Notes under the pieces: model-generated | Databases searched by the model: none | What the model saw: the letters and a program-made list of their open reading frames with translations, nothing else | Told to the model about the DNA's origin: nothing | Assembly (NCBI RefSeq): GCF_947507565.1 | Contig: NC_089193.1 | Coordinates: forward strand, 248,001 to 312,000 | Reading direction: 5' to 3' | Origin: Oscarella lobularis | Lineage: Eukaryota; Porifera; Homoscleromorpha; Homosclerophorida; Oscarellidae | DNA: 64,000 nucleotides | Program-made: the position numbers and the translations under genes | Shown here: positions 1 to 11,666 of the stretch, in pieces | Position numbering within the stretch: the stretch's first letter is position 1 | How the letters are laid out: each line of letters starts with the position of its first letter

Positions 1-3000
1 AAAGAACGACGTAAATAATTCTACAAGAAAATGCGCGTAGCTAAAGGCGAGCTAAAAATATGTTTCTACCTCGAGTCCGATGAAAGATTCACGGGCCGCC
101 CGTAATTATTGACAAAGCCAAACGACGACAAAATCATCTCGTAAATGGTGATGTTTGCTCTACCAGACAGTGTCTGCAAAACATCTAATAACTGCAAGTC
201 AATTAATGAAAACGCTATATAAACCTACGACATTCTGACGGTTCTGTCGACTATGCACTGTTACTCCTGATTTTTCAGCTATTGAACTATCAAAAACCAA
301 AGCGTCACCAACATGACCGTCTAGAAGAGAAACCGTTGCTCTGTGGAGAGATATAAGCATGTCAATAGAACAGTTTATTTAGAGAATAGTTTACCCCGCC
401 ATCGACGCATCGTTGAGGTCCGTTATGTTTACCCTGGCAGATAAGAAACTGGGTGGGTGTCCTTCGATGTAAGTAATTGTAGCCTCATCAGATTGAAAAA
501 AGTTGACAAGCGGAGCGACGTTAAAGTCAATCAGTCGGACACTGCGCAAAGAGTACGATAACCAATAAATATAACAGGAATGCATAGTTGAGGCGCACCG
601 AACTTGTTTGATAGTCCAAAATTTTCCATCCGAAACGTTAAATTCGATAAAGACGTCAGCCAGGCCTTCAAAATCGGGCTCACTAAATTTTTCTTTTTTG
701 GAAAAAAACGTTAGAACTTTGCGTAATTACGAATTGACGTAGGTGACGTTATTAAGAAGTGCCTTGTAAACATCAGTAGTTGCGCTTCCTGTGAGAACAA
801 TTTCCTTTCCTGTGTTCTTGACCTGGCACATTAAAAAATTGACGCTAGAAATTAGATCCTAATTAGAGCTCCTACTTCTATCTCGACGATAGTTGGGTAA
901 TTTTTGACGGCTAATGACCCACTTCCACCTGAACAAATTTTCACTGTAGCCGAACGAAGAAGATGGCTGAAAAAGATCGCAACAATGGGTGTACACAGCT
1001 AAGGCAACGTATGCTTACAACTGATGATCTGAGTCTGAAAGATTAAGAGAGTTGCTTGTGACGTCAATAGGTGTTCGAAGACCTTCTTCGTATTCTGTGA
1101 CAGGGGCTAAAAGAAAAGATAGGAATTTATATTGACAACGTTTCAGTTCTCACTTCCTATCGTCAAGACAGGAGCGTTGTCATTCTCCCCGACAAACTGA
1201 ACCGTCACACCAACAACAGGAGTTGGATAGCCATTCGAATCGATGACTTTAATTAAAAGATGCCTATATAATAGGATGAGGTTAGCTCATATAGCTTTAG
1301 TACACCACATAACGTACCTCGGATTGAAATCAGGAGTAGAGATTGAGCTAAAGTAGCCGATGCTTAAAAGAACGTGAGACAAATTGACTGGAGTTGAACC
1401 GCGTAAAACTCTTAACCCCTCACTAGAAGACAACAGTCATTTTAACCAAAGTAAGAAGAATAATTTGCTTCACTTACGTGCCAGAAATAGTTAAAAACTG
1501 ACTCGTAGAAATACCGGTAATTCTAGCGCTTTCCTCAACAGTCAGTCTGTTGGCCAATACTGCAGTGTCCGTGCTGAAAATCACCTGTGAGCAATCAATT
1601 AGGAAATTTACTACACTATATAACAAGCGCACCCTTTCTCTTAGACCATTCAAAGCGTTTGTCAATTCAACAACAACTTCTCTCCAGCTCTTCAAAAAAA
1701 ATTATTCAGATCTTTTTCTCAGGAGAAACTAAAAACCTGATCTCCAAAGGCGGACGCGTCTAAGTTGTTCTGCATGGGCGCCAACAGAACGACCGTAACG
1801 GCCTTGCGGTAAACGACCGTACGATTGAGTGTCGTGTTATCGGCGAAGTCGAAATCGACGGCGGCGTGCTCGCATTCGCTTTCCTCTCCAAGCTCGCCCG
1901 CACACGCAAATAAGTCGACAATACCACACGTGTTGTTGCAACCGTCATTCGGCGTGTCGCACTCTTCAAAGAACTCTCGAATTCCATTCCCGCAATTAAA
2001 GCACCGACTCGGACCGTCGAACTCGTTGTTGACCGGACACTCAAAACTGTCGAGTATCAGACAGCTGTGCAAATCGCAGCCAAAGCCGCTTGAACCAGAA
2101 TCGCAATCTTCGCCAGGAACTCGTAACCCATCGCCGCAAGTTTGATTAAAGCAGATCGTTCGATTTTCCACTGGAACCCGGCAGCCAAAGCCATCTTCGA
2201 GCAAACAAGCGGCTGAGCATCCGTCTCCATCGTCGTTACGGCCGTCGTCGCATTCTTCAGAATCAACTTGGACAATGCCATCGCCACAAAGAGGACAATC
2301 AAACGCGACGTCACTGGAACTGTCACTGCTATTTAGTGCTAGGCAGATATCGACTAAACTTGTTGAATTGGTACCATTGCTAGTAACTCCAAAAACACCG
2401 GACGTTTTGTTGACTAAACGACTTTCGCACTCGAGCAACGCATCGTCGCTTAGACGTAAAGACGAACCGGTTCCGCTGATCAAACCATCGATTACAGTTC
2501 TCAGCAACTGAATAATAGACGAAAACGATTCTTCGATTCTCCCACATATCACGAAGTCTCTCGCTTCCAAAACAGATCTAAGTTCATCAACGTTAGTAGC
2601 TGGACTGGGACAAGATCGCACGACGTCGAGCATTATATCGAAATTGACATCTCGATACGATGACGATGATGACTCCAACACGTCTCGCAAAAATATAGCG
2701 TCGTCCCGATCGAAGGAAACGTTGCATAGATTGTCTCTCCGCACACAGTTACCGAGGCCATTGAATAGACGATGGTCGACAAGACGGCATTCTTCGCCAA
2801 ACGGCGCAACGTTGCGATACAGACCGTACACGTCAGCAATGGTGTTGCTTGTTAGATTCGCTAGACAGACTAAGACTTCGCTCAACCACGTGTTGAAGCT
2901 GCTATTGCCCTTTGTGCCACAAGCGCGTGAGAAGAACGTATCGAGATAATTGGGTGAATCGCAAGGAAAGACGCGTTTTGCACATTGAACAAAATCGGTG

Positions 3001-4835
3001 CAGTTTTCAATGCGCGACGAACAGCGAGGTTCGGCTATAAAGAAAGGCATTATATCGCACCGAAACCAAAATGAATGTCTTGATCATTTACCTATATGGC
3101 ATCGTAGTCCGCTGAAATCTGGTGGACAGTCGCAGGTAAAACTAGCGATTTGATCTGAACATGTTCCACCATTCAGACACGGATTTGAATAACATTTATC
3201 AATTTCTGCAATTCAAACCTATTAATTAAACATAAGTCAAGTGCCTATTCTCACCAGTTTCACAGAAAGTGCCAGTATAGCCTGGACGGCAGCTGCACGG
3301 GAAATTGACCGAAGTGCACGTTCCACCGTTTTCACACTGCAAACGCACACATTCGTCATTACCTTAAAAGAATAATAATCACAAACAAAATGATGAATTC
3401 TTCGACTCTCACATCCAACGGTTCCTGAGACACGATAAAGATACCGACCAGGAACGCCGACGTTAGACGAGGAGACGACCGAAATAATAGAGTCATTATG
3501 AGACAAAACATGATTTTCGAAAGTGCTCAAATCGCTCGCCACGTATCCGATCACCGCCGAACCGCTCCATTGAAATTGATCGGCGTTCGGGTAATTGAAC
3601 AATGCGTACGACGTACGCTCGTCTGAGACTATCACAACTTGAAACGTATTGACCTAGAACAAGAAAATAAAGCAAAGGCATTGTTTAATGTCATAGAGTA
3701 ATATACTCCTTACGCTTACCAGTAAAGAATTGCCAAAGCGTGACACGCGATCCCACGTCGCAACAAGACCCCACGTGGCGTCGAACGATGTGCTGGTGAA
3801 ATTTTTCACGTCGTTGTTTGCTTGCTGCAATATTTCTGACGAAACGTCGGTGTAGGCTTGATAGAAAATGCTGCCGCGGTCATTCGTATTAATGTCGTCC
3901 CAGAATGGCGCCACAATGGAAGGGAGATCTGACCCGGGAAATAACACTGACCTAAAGCTTCTGAACTCATCGTCGAACGCTACAAGCCCATTGCTGGAAA
4001 TCTATGCAAACCGAAAAACGAATCAAGAGAATGCATGGACCACTATAGTATGCCGGTAGTACGTAAGCGTCACGATGGCGCGTTCTCCCAACGTAAAAGC
4101 AGGTTGGTATAGAAATGACAGAAGATACACCGTCGTCAACTCTTCGCATTTGAATGTCGCCTTGACTTGAGCCAAACGGATAAAGATTCGAATCTCCTGA
4201 AAGAGACCGTACTATAACGAAAATGAATATTCGATCTTGACTAAAATAGTTCCCAACCATCCCCCGGAGCCGTGCGAATTCCTAAACGCAAGGCGGAGAG
4301 AGCGGAAATAATATGAAAAGGAAATGATCAAATAATACATGCACGCGTGCGTCTGTTCATTCTGAATTGTGGTTCGCACCCTGCACTTGGAGCGGCTAAG
4401 CAGCGCGTGCACAAAAAAAGATATGTGATAGACGAACGCCCTCAATACACCACTTTCAAGGCATGTTGCGAAACAACAGCTGGGAATCTACCTAAAAATA
4501 CACGCATGCATGGAAGTCCAGCTCGCAATGAGACTTAATTAACTCTCCCCTCAAGCTCGCAATGAGACTTAATTAACTCCCCCCCCCATCCCCACCACTA
4601 CCACCCCCACCCCCACCCCCACCCCATCCCCAAAGAAGGAATTGAACACAAAAAGGAGACGTGCACTAGTTAACACAATCTGGGAGATCGATAGAGAAAG
4701 TCGTCTATCGGGGAAACTTAGGGCGCTAGTCGACGCGAGTAGGCAAATTATTCGACACTTGCCTTGACCAAGAACTGCGAACAGGGCAACGCAGAGCAGA
4801 GAAAACAGCACCAAGCACACGTTCAGGAGAATCAT
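1..4835 (-). CDS. NIDO-EGF-Myxo-Cys-cadherin-like cell-surface protein (5' complete, 3' end outside window)
   Basis: A multi-exon gene read from 4835 down past base 1. Exon 1 (4835-4763) encodes a hydrophobic signal peptide starting [11 protein letters not shown] and ends at a GC donor (AAG|GCAAGT). Exons at about 4196-4054, 4005-3717 and 3655-3410 form a NIDO domain ([30 protein letters not shown]). Two EGF modules follow (about 3360-3250 and 3210-3092; [12 protein letters not shown]). A long exon (about 3036-1733) holds a cysteine-patterned region vaguely like stanniocalcin, then three Myxo-Cys (DUF4215-type) repeats, the first containing [16 protein letters not shown]. Downstream exons (1695-1474, about 1393-1319, 1259-1160, 1107-1040, 960-880, 830-731, 682-600, 585-391, 341-1) carry repeated beta-sandwich segments with cadherin-like signatures ([29 protein letters not shown]). 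Introns are often under 60 bp; the one at 730-683 is 48 bp and restores the frame exactly. It is likely a secreted or membrane adhesion protein; whether it has a transmembrane segment lies outside the window. Confidence 0.82.
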
Positions 4836-4872
4836 CTTCCTTTGCCTATATAAAAGATTTCTCCTTGGGGTG

Positions 4873-5475
4873 TACCGCGATTCTTTGATTTTTTGTTACC
4901 GCGGTTATTGAGACACTCACTGCGCAGAGCGATCGTAATTGACTTACTCCGCGTATATGCTGGCGCTGCCTAGCACGAAATGAAGAGCGGTCGAAGGAAC
5001 TTCCCAATATGAAAACGCGCGTCAAATGAAATATTCTTATCCGCTGGTGCGTGGCTTCGAGAATGAACAACAGATGGCTTATTCAGATTCAGACTCACGT
5101 GACGTTGAAACTGCGAACGATCCTCTGCATGCCAGTGATCGCGGACGCGTAGATTATTTAGCGGATTTCTCAACAGTGACTTGGAATACCGCGATTCTTT
5201 GATATTCGTTACCGCGGTTATTGAGACACTGAGCAGTACGATCGTAATTGACTTACTCTGCGTATATGCTCTTGCTGCCTGGCACGAAATGAAGAGCGCC
5301 CCAGGGAACTTCCAAATTTGATGACGCACGGTATATTAAATATTATAAAATATCCGCTCGTGCGCGGCTTCGAAAATGAACAACAGATGGCCCCTTCAGA
5401 CTTGGACTCGCGTGGCGTTGAAATTGCAAACGATCCTCTGCATGCCAGTGATCGGACGCGTAAGACTCCGTTTAT
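4873..5475. repeat. Tandem direct duplication, two copies of about 314 bp
   Basis: The segment starting TACCGCGATTCTTTGAT at 4873 recurs at 5187, and similarity continues through GATCCTCTGCATGCCAGTGATC in each copy (to about 5475). The two copies differ by scattered substitutions and small indels. The block sits directly upstream of the signal-peptide exon of the minus-strand NIDO gene, so it may duplicate part of its promoter region. No coding capacity is evident. Confidence 0.85.
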
Positions 5476-5479
5476 TTCG

Positions 5480-6600
5480 AAAGATGTTTCCCCTTGAGGG
5501 GCCTCGCTTCGAAGCGACACACTGGTTCGCTTATAAGAGGTCTTTGCTAAGGTTTCCTACCGATCGCGGGCAACGACGAAGTCGAGAACGTCTTCGAATT
5601 TGCCTCGGGCACGTAGACTATGCAGCATGCATATGCAGGAAGGCGAATCGACGTCCGTCAGAGAGAATTAAGAATGTGCAATACAGGAGACGACGGTGGA
5701 AAGAGCGCCAGATCGCGAGAAAGAGGGAACGAACTCCGTTCGGTCGCCCACCATCTTGTTAGCGTGCTCGACCTAAAATGTGTTCTCTCTACTGGGCGCT
5801 TTTTGTGCGATGTAGACGATCGATTCTCCCTATGCGACCGCAAATAGGATTGAAATAACCGAGAATCGTCGTCGAAGCGGTACGGATAGTGTCTGCGCAT
5901 TCGAAGCCCGATCGAAACGCAAAGATCGCGAGTGAGTTTCTCTCGATTCCGACGATCAAATGCTGTTTCTCTATATCACGGCACTGAGCTCCAAACCTCA
6001 CACTGTAGAAAACGACCGTGACGTCTCGAAATTAATTATTATCCATCGCGAGTAGAGTCCCGTATCAATAGTCGAATTTCGAACCGCTTCCGCGTTCCCT
6101 GCTTGACAGGGCCGAACGCGCGTCTGTTATTTTCAAAGCTTAGGTGATTAGCATCTCTGGCACATAGCAGTTGCGGAGCCATCGTGTCGCACATAGGAGC
6201 AAGAAGGGTTTGTTTGTTTTCTTTCGCGTCATCTAATCTCGGCCTGACATCATCATATCCCGGACAACGCGATATAGAGTAAAATAGACAATTAATTAAG
6301 GAGCCGTTTTTCAATAGCGTAAGACCAGCATATTTAAGGCTTTTTTAGCTGGCCTAGAGGCCTATTCACTCCTTGTCTCCAAACTCTCTCGCTAACTGTG
6401 CATATCCACAACTCATATTCTCCAGCGAGATCATTATCGTTCTGCCACTCTAGTCTATGAAACACCAGCCCTTAGGCCTATCGCTATCAAAAACAGAGAC
6501 AGCTCATCTAAAAATAAGGATATTAGTCTGGTTTGTATAGGATCTGCCTCTTTGGGTCAGGATAATTGAAAAGCATATCAGAATGAAAAATCTCAAAAAA
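5480..6600. repeat. Intergenic repeats: Rpt-A fragment and a second interspersed family
   Basis: No gene was seen here. About 5700-6010 matches, in plus orientation, the 5' half of the Rpt-A repeat (compare 47195-47470), with the shared stretch TTAGCGTGCTCGAC. About 6265-6510 is a copy, in inverse orientation, of a sequence at 46466-46700; both contain the string AGGCCTATCGCTATCAAAAA in one orientation or the other. The open frames in this stretch are not conserved between copies and look non-coding. Confidence 0.6.
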
Positions 6601-6604
6601 GAAA

Positions 6605-9600
6605 TTCACCTTGACACTGGTATTTTCGTTTTCGATATCCATTGAAGAACGTAACACACAAGGTTCTGGCGAATTACAATTATGGGAGGTTCTAAATAAG
6701 CAGCATAGGCGTCTAACCAAAAATTATAAAAGCGACAAGGCGCAGCATACGAGTACCATACAAGTTCTCCAACACAAAAACTCGAAACGGCTGTGCGTGA
6801 ATAAACAACGTCACTGATCCATTTTCGCATGAGGATTGGCTTTAGCCTCCTAATTAAACGCCTATTTTCAAACCCTATTAGCATCAAACAAGACTCACTA
6901 AGTCATTATCGTCAATGCCGTCCGTTTCGCCGTCCTCAGCGCCGTTTATAGGATTACCAGTACGGGAAGCCGCTTCAGGCAAAACCCCGGTACAAGTTCG
7001 GCTCGCGCCGACGTCCTTCTGAGTCTGATACCTATTAAACGCCCAATTAAAAGTGGCAAGGACAAAAAATCGCGCGAAAATATACGACGTACTTCTTAGA
7101 CAAAACAAGATAGATAATAAGAAGGACAACAATGATGCTCACAACGGCAATGATCACTCCAATAGCAGCATACATACCAGCTACATTAAAGAATGAAAAA
7201 AGTAGCGATCATTATTAATGTTTACACAGAGAATACCGTGATGGGTGCTTCTTGCCAATTCCGTAGGTCTCGGCTTTGAAGAAGGATTTGGACCGCTAAC
7301 GAGAATCTGTGTGACGCTGCACCATTTCCCAAGCACTATCACCTGACAGACGCAGTGGCGACATATATCTGTCTCACACGTTAGACACAAAGACGGTTCA
7401 CGGAGAACGCTGCAGAAGCAATCTTTCGCCGCCGCATTACACGCTTTTATTATACAGGCAGGCTCCGTCGGCGCCAAAGTCGGTGCTCGTGTCGTTACAG
7501 GCATCGTCGAAGCCGGCGTCATTGGAATCGGCCTCATCGTCAAAGCCGGCGTCATTGGAATCGGCTTCTCGCATCGTCGTCCCTCGTATTTTCCAACAAG
7601 GCAATGGCAATAGGCTTCGCCAAATTGGATGTAGCACGTTCCCCCGCTGACGCAAAAGAGATCGTGACACTCGGTCAAGCAGCCGAGCTCGTCCGAACCG
7701 TCCTTGCAGTTCTTCGTTCCGTTGCAACGCTGGATCATCGGAATGCATTCGCGTCCGTTTGCGCAACGCCACTCGTTGGGTGGACACGACAGAGGCGGCG
7801 GCGGCGACGATGGACACGATTTGATTGTGACGTCATCGATGGCAGTGTCGCCGTATATGCCGCCCGTCGCTCGGGCGAGGAAGAGAAAGTGGAAGGTCGG
7901 CGACGTGACGTTCATTGGATAGATTTGGGCGAGTTTCCAGCTGTTGCCTTGGTCACCGTAGAGACTCCAGACGGGAGAACGAGAGACGACGCCTTTGTCA
8001 AAAGTCTCCTCAACGTAGACCTGCAACAAAGACACCCATATAATATATTCATATATTTAGGTTAGGTTACTTACTTCAAGAGATCCCACTGTTGATCCGT
8101 ACATATGGTACCAGAATTCGAGCATGCATGCCTCGCAGGCCAATTCGGTCTTATTGTACTCGGGACTTCTTAGAATTGCCACGTCATTGGGATTAACACT
8201 GACAAAGAAGCCCGTTTGGACGTACATGTAAAACCCTACGCGCAGCAAATCAACGTCACAAAATGATGAAATCGATTATATGCTCGCACCAGATGACGTG
8301 CCGGTAGTGTGATCGCTATCCGGTCCAGTATTGAACCCGGGAGTGCCCCCGTTATTGCGCTGTCAGTTGAAATTGTCCTCGTTCTCTTCATAGAAACCGC
8401 ACATGTCGTGATCGAACGCACACGTTGCGCACAAACCGGGAGACTTCGTCGGCGGAACGAACGTCTTATTATCTAAAAAATCAATAATTAATTACGAATA
8501 CAATATACTGTGCGCTTTAATTACAGCAGCACATGACGCCACCGGCGTCGCTCGACGTCAAACGCGAGCATCCGGAAAAAGTGGAAAGATGCGTGTACGA
8601 AGTAGCGCCGGGCCAGAAAGCCCCATCACACCTAACCTTCGACTGATCGGTGCATGAAAGCCCACAGCACAACGGCTCGTCGCAATCAACGTCATAATGC
8701 GTGCAACCGTAGTCTATGTTAGCTCGTGGCTTTTCGCACACATTTTGGCGCATGCTGCAGTGATTGATTCCGGCACTGAAGCGTACGTAGCCGGCCGTCT
8801 TGCATGCGGCACTGTTAATTAACCCGGGAATTTCGCCGGCAATTCCGCCGTAGCCGCACACTTGCCATCCGTTAGCTGAATCGCAAACGTCGGCGGGAGC
8901 GACGCATTCCACGCTCGTTCCGTCGTCGAATTGGTTGCCACAGTGACGGCGCGTCGGTCGATCGCGCAGACTCTTTAAGCCGTCCCAGTCGCCGAGGCAA
9001 CCGGCAACGTTGGCCTGACTGAAAAATCCTTCGCGACTTCCGTCAGCGCAACCCGTTTTAAGAACTAAAAGAAAATCTTTAATTAGTAATAATTTTTTTT
9101 TGTGCACCTTGCGAGCAATAGGTGTTCGACGTTGAACTGTCAAATCTGCATCCACTGAACGAGATATCGTCGATCGCTATATCGCTTTTCTCGCCCTCGC
9201 CTCGACTCGCGATAATGTGAACGCGGAAGTCGGTGAAACTGATCAGCGTCAGGTTGGTCATTTGCCAAACGTTGCCCTGATTACCGACGATCTTCGTCAG
9301 AAGTCGGAAACCCGTGTCGCTCTTGAGATAAATGAGGAGAGAGCCCATCTGATTGCCGAACATGTGATACCAAAGTTTTATAATGCACGACGACGGCGTC
9401 GCTTTGATGTTGGGACTTTCGAGTATAGCTCTTCGTCCCTTCTTCAGCTGCGAGAAGAAACGTCCCGCTTCGTAATAAAGGTAGTGACCTGAAAAAAGAT
9501 ATAATAATTGCAATAGATTTATTGATTGAAGCAGCCTGCCTTTTTTGGTACTCTTCGTGTGATCCACAGAGGGACCCGTACTGAACGAGGGAGTCAAGCC

Positions 9601-9839
9601 TTTGTTGATAAGCCAATCGTCGTCATCGCAAATGACGTTGTTCCAGAAGCAAGAGCCAGTTTCAAAAGTGCAATCACCAGTAACCGGACCTGTGCAATCA
9701 AGACCAACGTTAAAATCGTTTGACATTCTCCCTTCGTTGGTTCTTCGCCTTGCTGCCGCCGCAACAAGTGATGTTCTTACCACGTACTTCCGCTTGACCT
9801 AAGGAACATTAGAATAAGAAAGAAGGCATCTTTTCCCAT
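6605..9839 (-). CDS. MAM/LDLa/EGF single-pass receptor-like gene with an in-frame TGA
   Basis: Exon 1 starts at 9839 and encodes a signal peptide (MGKDAFFLILMF). Then come a MAM domain (about 9680-9105; CTFETGSCFW, DHTK joined to HYLYYEAG across a short intron, IAIDDISFSGC), a cysteine-rich module (9060-8525) starting GCADGSREGF, and a second MAM domain (8470-7850; CAFDHDMCGFY). After these come an LDLa module (CKDGSDELGC), an EGF module, a Thr/Pro-rich stalk with a duplicated 12-residue unit, a cysteine cluster, a transmembrane helix (7180-7095; IIAVVSIIVVLLIIY) and an acidic cytoplasmic tail (about 7029-6902, perhaps one more exon to 6605). The second MAM domain has TGA at 8365-8363 where MAM domains have the FNW tryptophan, and the frame is open on both sides. 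It is therefore a recent pseudogene, a polymorphic null, a read-through or editing site, or an assembly error. Domain calls are firm; the 3' end is uncertain. Confidence 0.8.
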
Positions 9840-9965
9840 TATTAACGAATTGTAGGGGGTGAGTGCATGCGTCAAGGAAAAACTGCTTAGGGAGGACCCA
9901 AGACTTTGGCAAGAAATCCAAGTAGGTTCATTATTGCTTTGCCCCTCCCCCTTCCCCCTCCACAC

Positions 9966-11310
9966 ACACACACACACACACGTGATCAAAAGCCAATCAC
10001 ATGAGCACTAATTAGAGTTGTGTGTATCGGGTTTCAAAACTCCTCCGGGCCCATGTACCATCTGGCCGCGAAGAGTGGCTTCTGAATTCGCGCTAATATT
10101 GGCTCGCGATCGCCTGCCATTATATAGGCGAATCACACTACTACGACCAACGCTCGCCGCATTTCGCCTCAGGCACTGCCCCACCCTCTAGCTCTAACTA
10201 GCGTATTCCACTCGCCGTTATACTCTGACATATACATAACTCCCTGAGAAACGTTTCTCCTCTATCACACAGGTAACCAGGTATTAAAAATCAGACTGTT
10301 CAATTTCGCCAAAAACACACGGGTTTCTGATTTCTTACTGTTTGCCCAAAAGAGAGCGAAGAGAGTGGCAAAGGCTCGCCAACGACAAGTAAATTCCATC
10401 TTCTCCTCTGTTAACTTCCTTCGATCCTTTGACTATTCCAATGCGCGAGTACGATAGCCCTACTCGGTGAGTAAACAGAGGAAATCGCTCCGCTTGGTAC
10501 CAATGCCTCACGCGTATCACATTTGAGCCCGAAGTTTTCATTGGGCAACGAACACGTGAGAGCGTGATCTGTCCAGACTGCCTTTAGGCGTTTACGAACC
10601 GAACGTGATCATATTATTAAAAGAGAGATGATCATAGGCGATTGTTTGATTCCGTATCTCCTTGTTGTTTTCAATCATTTGCCTGCTCTATCTCACCGAG
10701 TCTGCCCATACCCTTTCCCTCAGACCCTGTGATTTTTAGACAGTTCGGAGAAAGGTCTGGCAGCGAGAGACTACTAGAAAGCTACGTTGATTATCGTTAG
10801 CATAAGAAGTAAAGCAAGGATGATAGCAAATCGGAACCCAAAACGAGACAGTAGGTGAGGCCCCCTTTGGAGGGATCAGTACAGCCCGTGCCAATAAACT
10901 TTTGCTCGCAACGGCCCCTGAGAGCATTGCCCGCGCGAATATACTCTAGCCGAAGTGAAAACATCCCTAAGCTTTCTCTCAGTCGTCGGAGAAAGCATTC
11001 GACTGACAAAAGGAGGAGAGACGAGCGTCGAAAGAGCCAAGCTTAGATTTGGCTCTTTCGCGATGGGAAACGGTTGAGACGCGTCGACTGCAACCGTGCA
11101 GTGTAGCCTGTACAAATACCTTTAAACTGATCGATAAACATGCGTCTTCCAGCCTCTCCTTCCGTTTCGCCAACGCAAAAACTGCTCGTGACCTCCTAGG
11201 GGACCTCACTTTTTATCGAGTCATGTCATTACCGAATTCGACTTACAAACAGAAAATAGAAGCAAGTTCGGAGAGCGGCATGAGCTGATTTCGGCTAGAA
11301 AATCAGCGTG
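9966..11310. repeat. Segmental duplication, block A, copy 1
   Basis: This block is about 95% similar by eye to 21888-23090 in the same orientation, from the CA-rich start and CGTGATCAAAAGCCAATCAC through to GGCTAGAAAATC. Copy 1 has about 115 bp (10737-10850) that copy 2 lacks. A piece of it also appears inverted at 34585-34690. The minus-strand frames ending LASLCHSLRSLLGKQ occur in both copies, but their upstream parts shift frame between copies, so I do not call them genes. Its partner, block B, follows downstream in both places and carries a dispanin gene. Confidence 0.8.
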
Positions 11311-11657
11311 AGCTGTAGCCATCGACCCTTCTCGCGCGCGCTAAAGCGGCGAGAAAGGGTTACTGTTAGAGCAGAGATTAAGTAGGAGAGGGATGTGTAA
11401 CTCGCGCTATCACGTGACTTTTTCTGGTACACACGTCTGTTGTTGCGGCATCCCGGATGCGATTCGACTCGTGAAGCGCGTGGCTGTACGAGGATTCGTT
11501 TAGAGCGACGGTTTCGCGCCTAAAGTAGAGCAAGATCTTCGCTAACAAAGTAGGTTTGGTTATCAGCCCAAGCGGTCTTTCGTAACGCGTAATTAGGCGG
11601 CTTCGCCGCACGCGCGTTAGTCAGTCTGGGTTTCCGAGGCTACGTGGGCGGCTACGT
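11310..11657. other. Insert between duplication block and palindromic element; TIR remnant
   Basis: This stretch is absent from the other duplicate. It contains GGAGAGGGATGTGTAAC and CACGTGACTTTTTCTGGT, matching the terminal inverted repeat seen at 39880-39925, so it is probably a one-ended remnant of that TIR family. I see no gene in it. Confidence 0.45.
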
Positions 11658-11666
11658 GAGCTGATG

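Noticed and set aside
1760-2511. Several long frames overlapping the Myxo-Cys exon on both strands
   Set aside because: They are shadows of the cysteine-rich minus frame, which has domain support and proper splice borders.
4580-4636. C-rich/CCCCCA tract as a telomere-like or G-quadruplex element of note
   Set aside because: It is a simple low-complexity run within intron 1 of the NIDO gene, with no other telomeric sequence around.
10335-10541. Minus frame ending LASLCHSLRSLLGKQ, also at 22240-22458
   Set aside because: Its upstream part is in a different frame in the second duplicate, so conservation is at the DNA level only.
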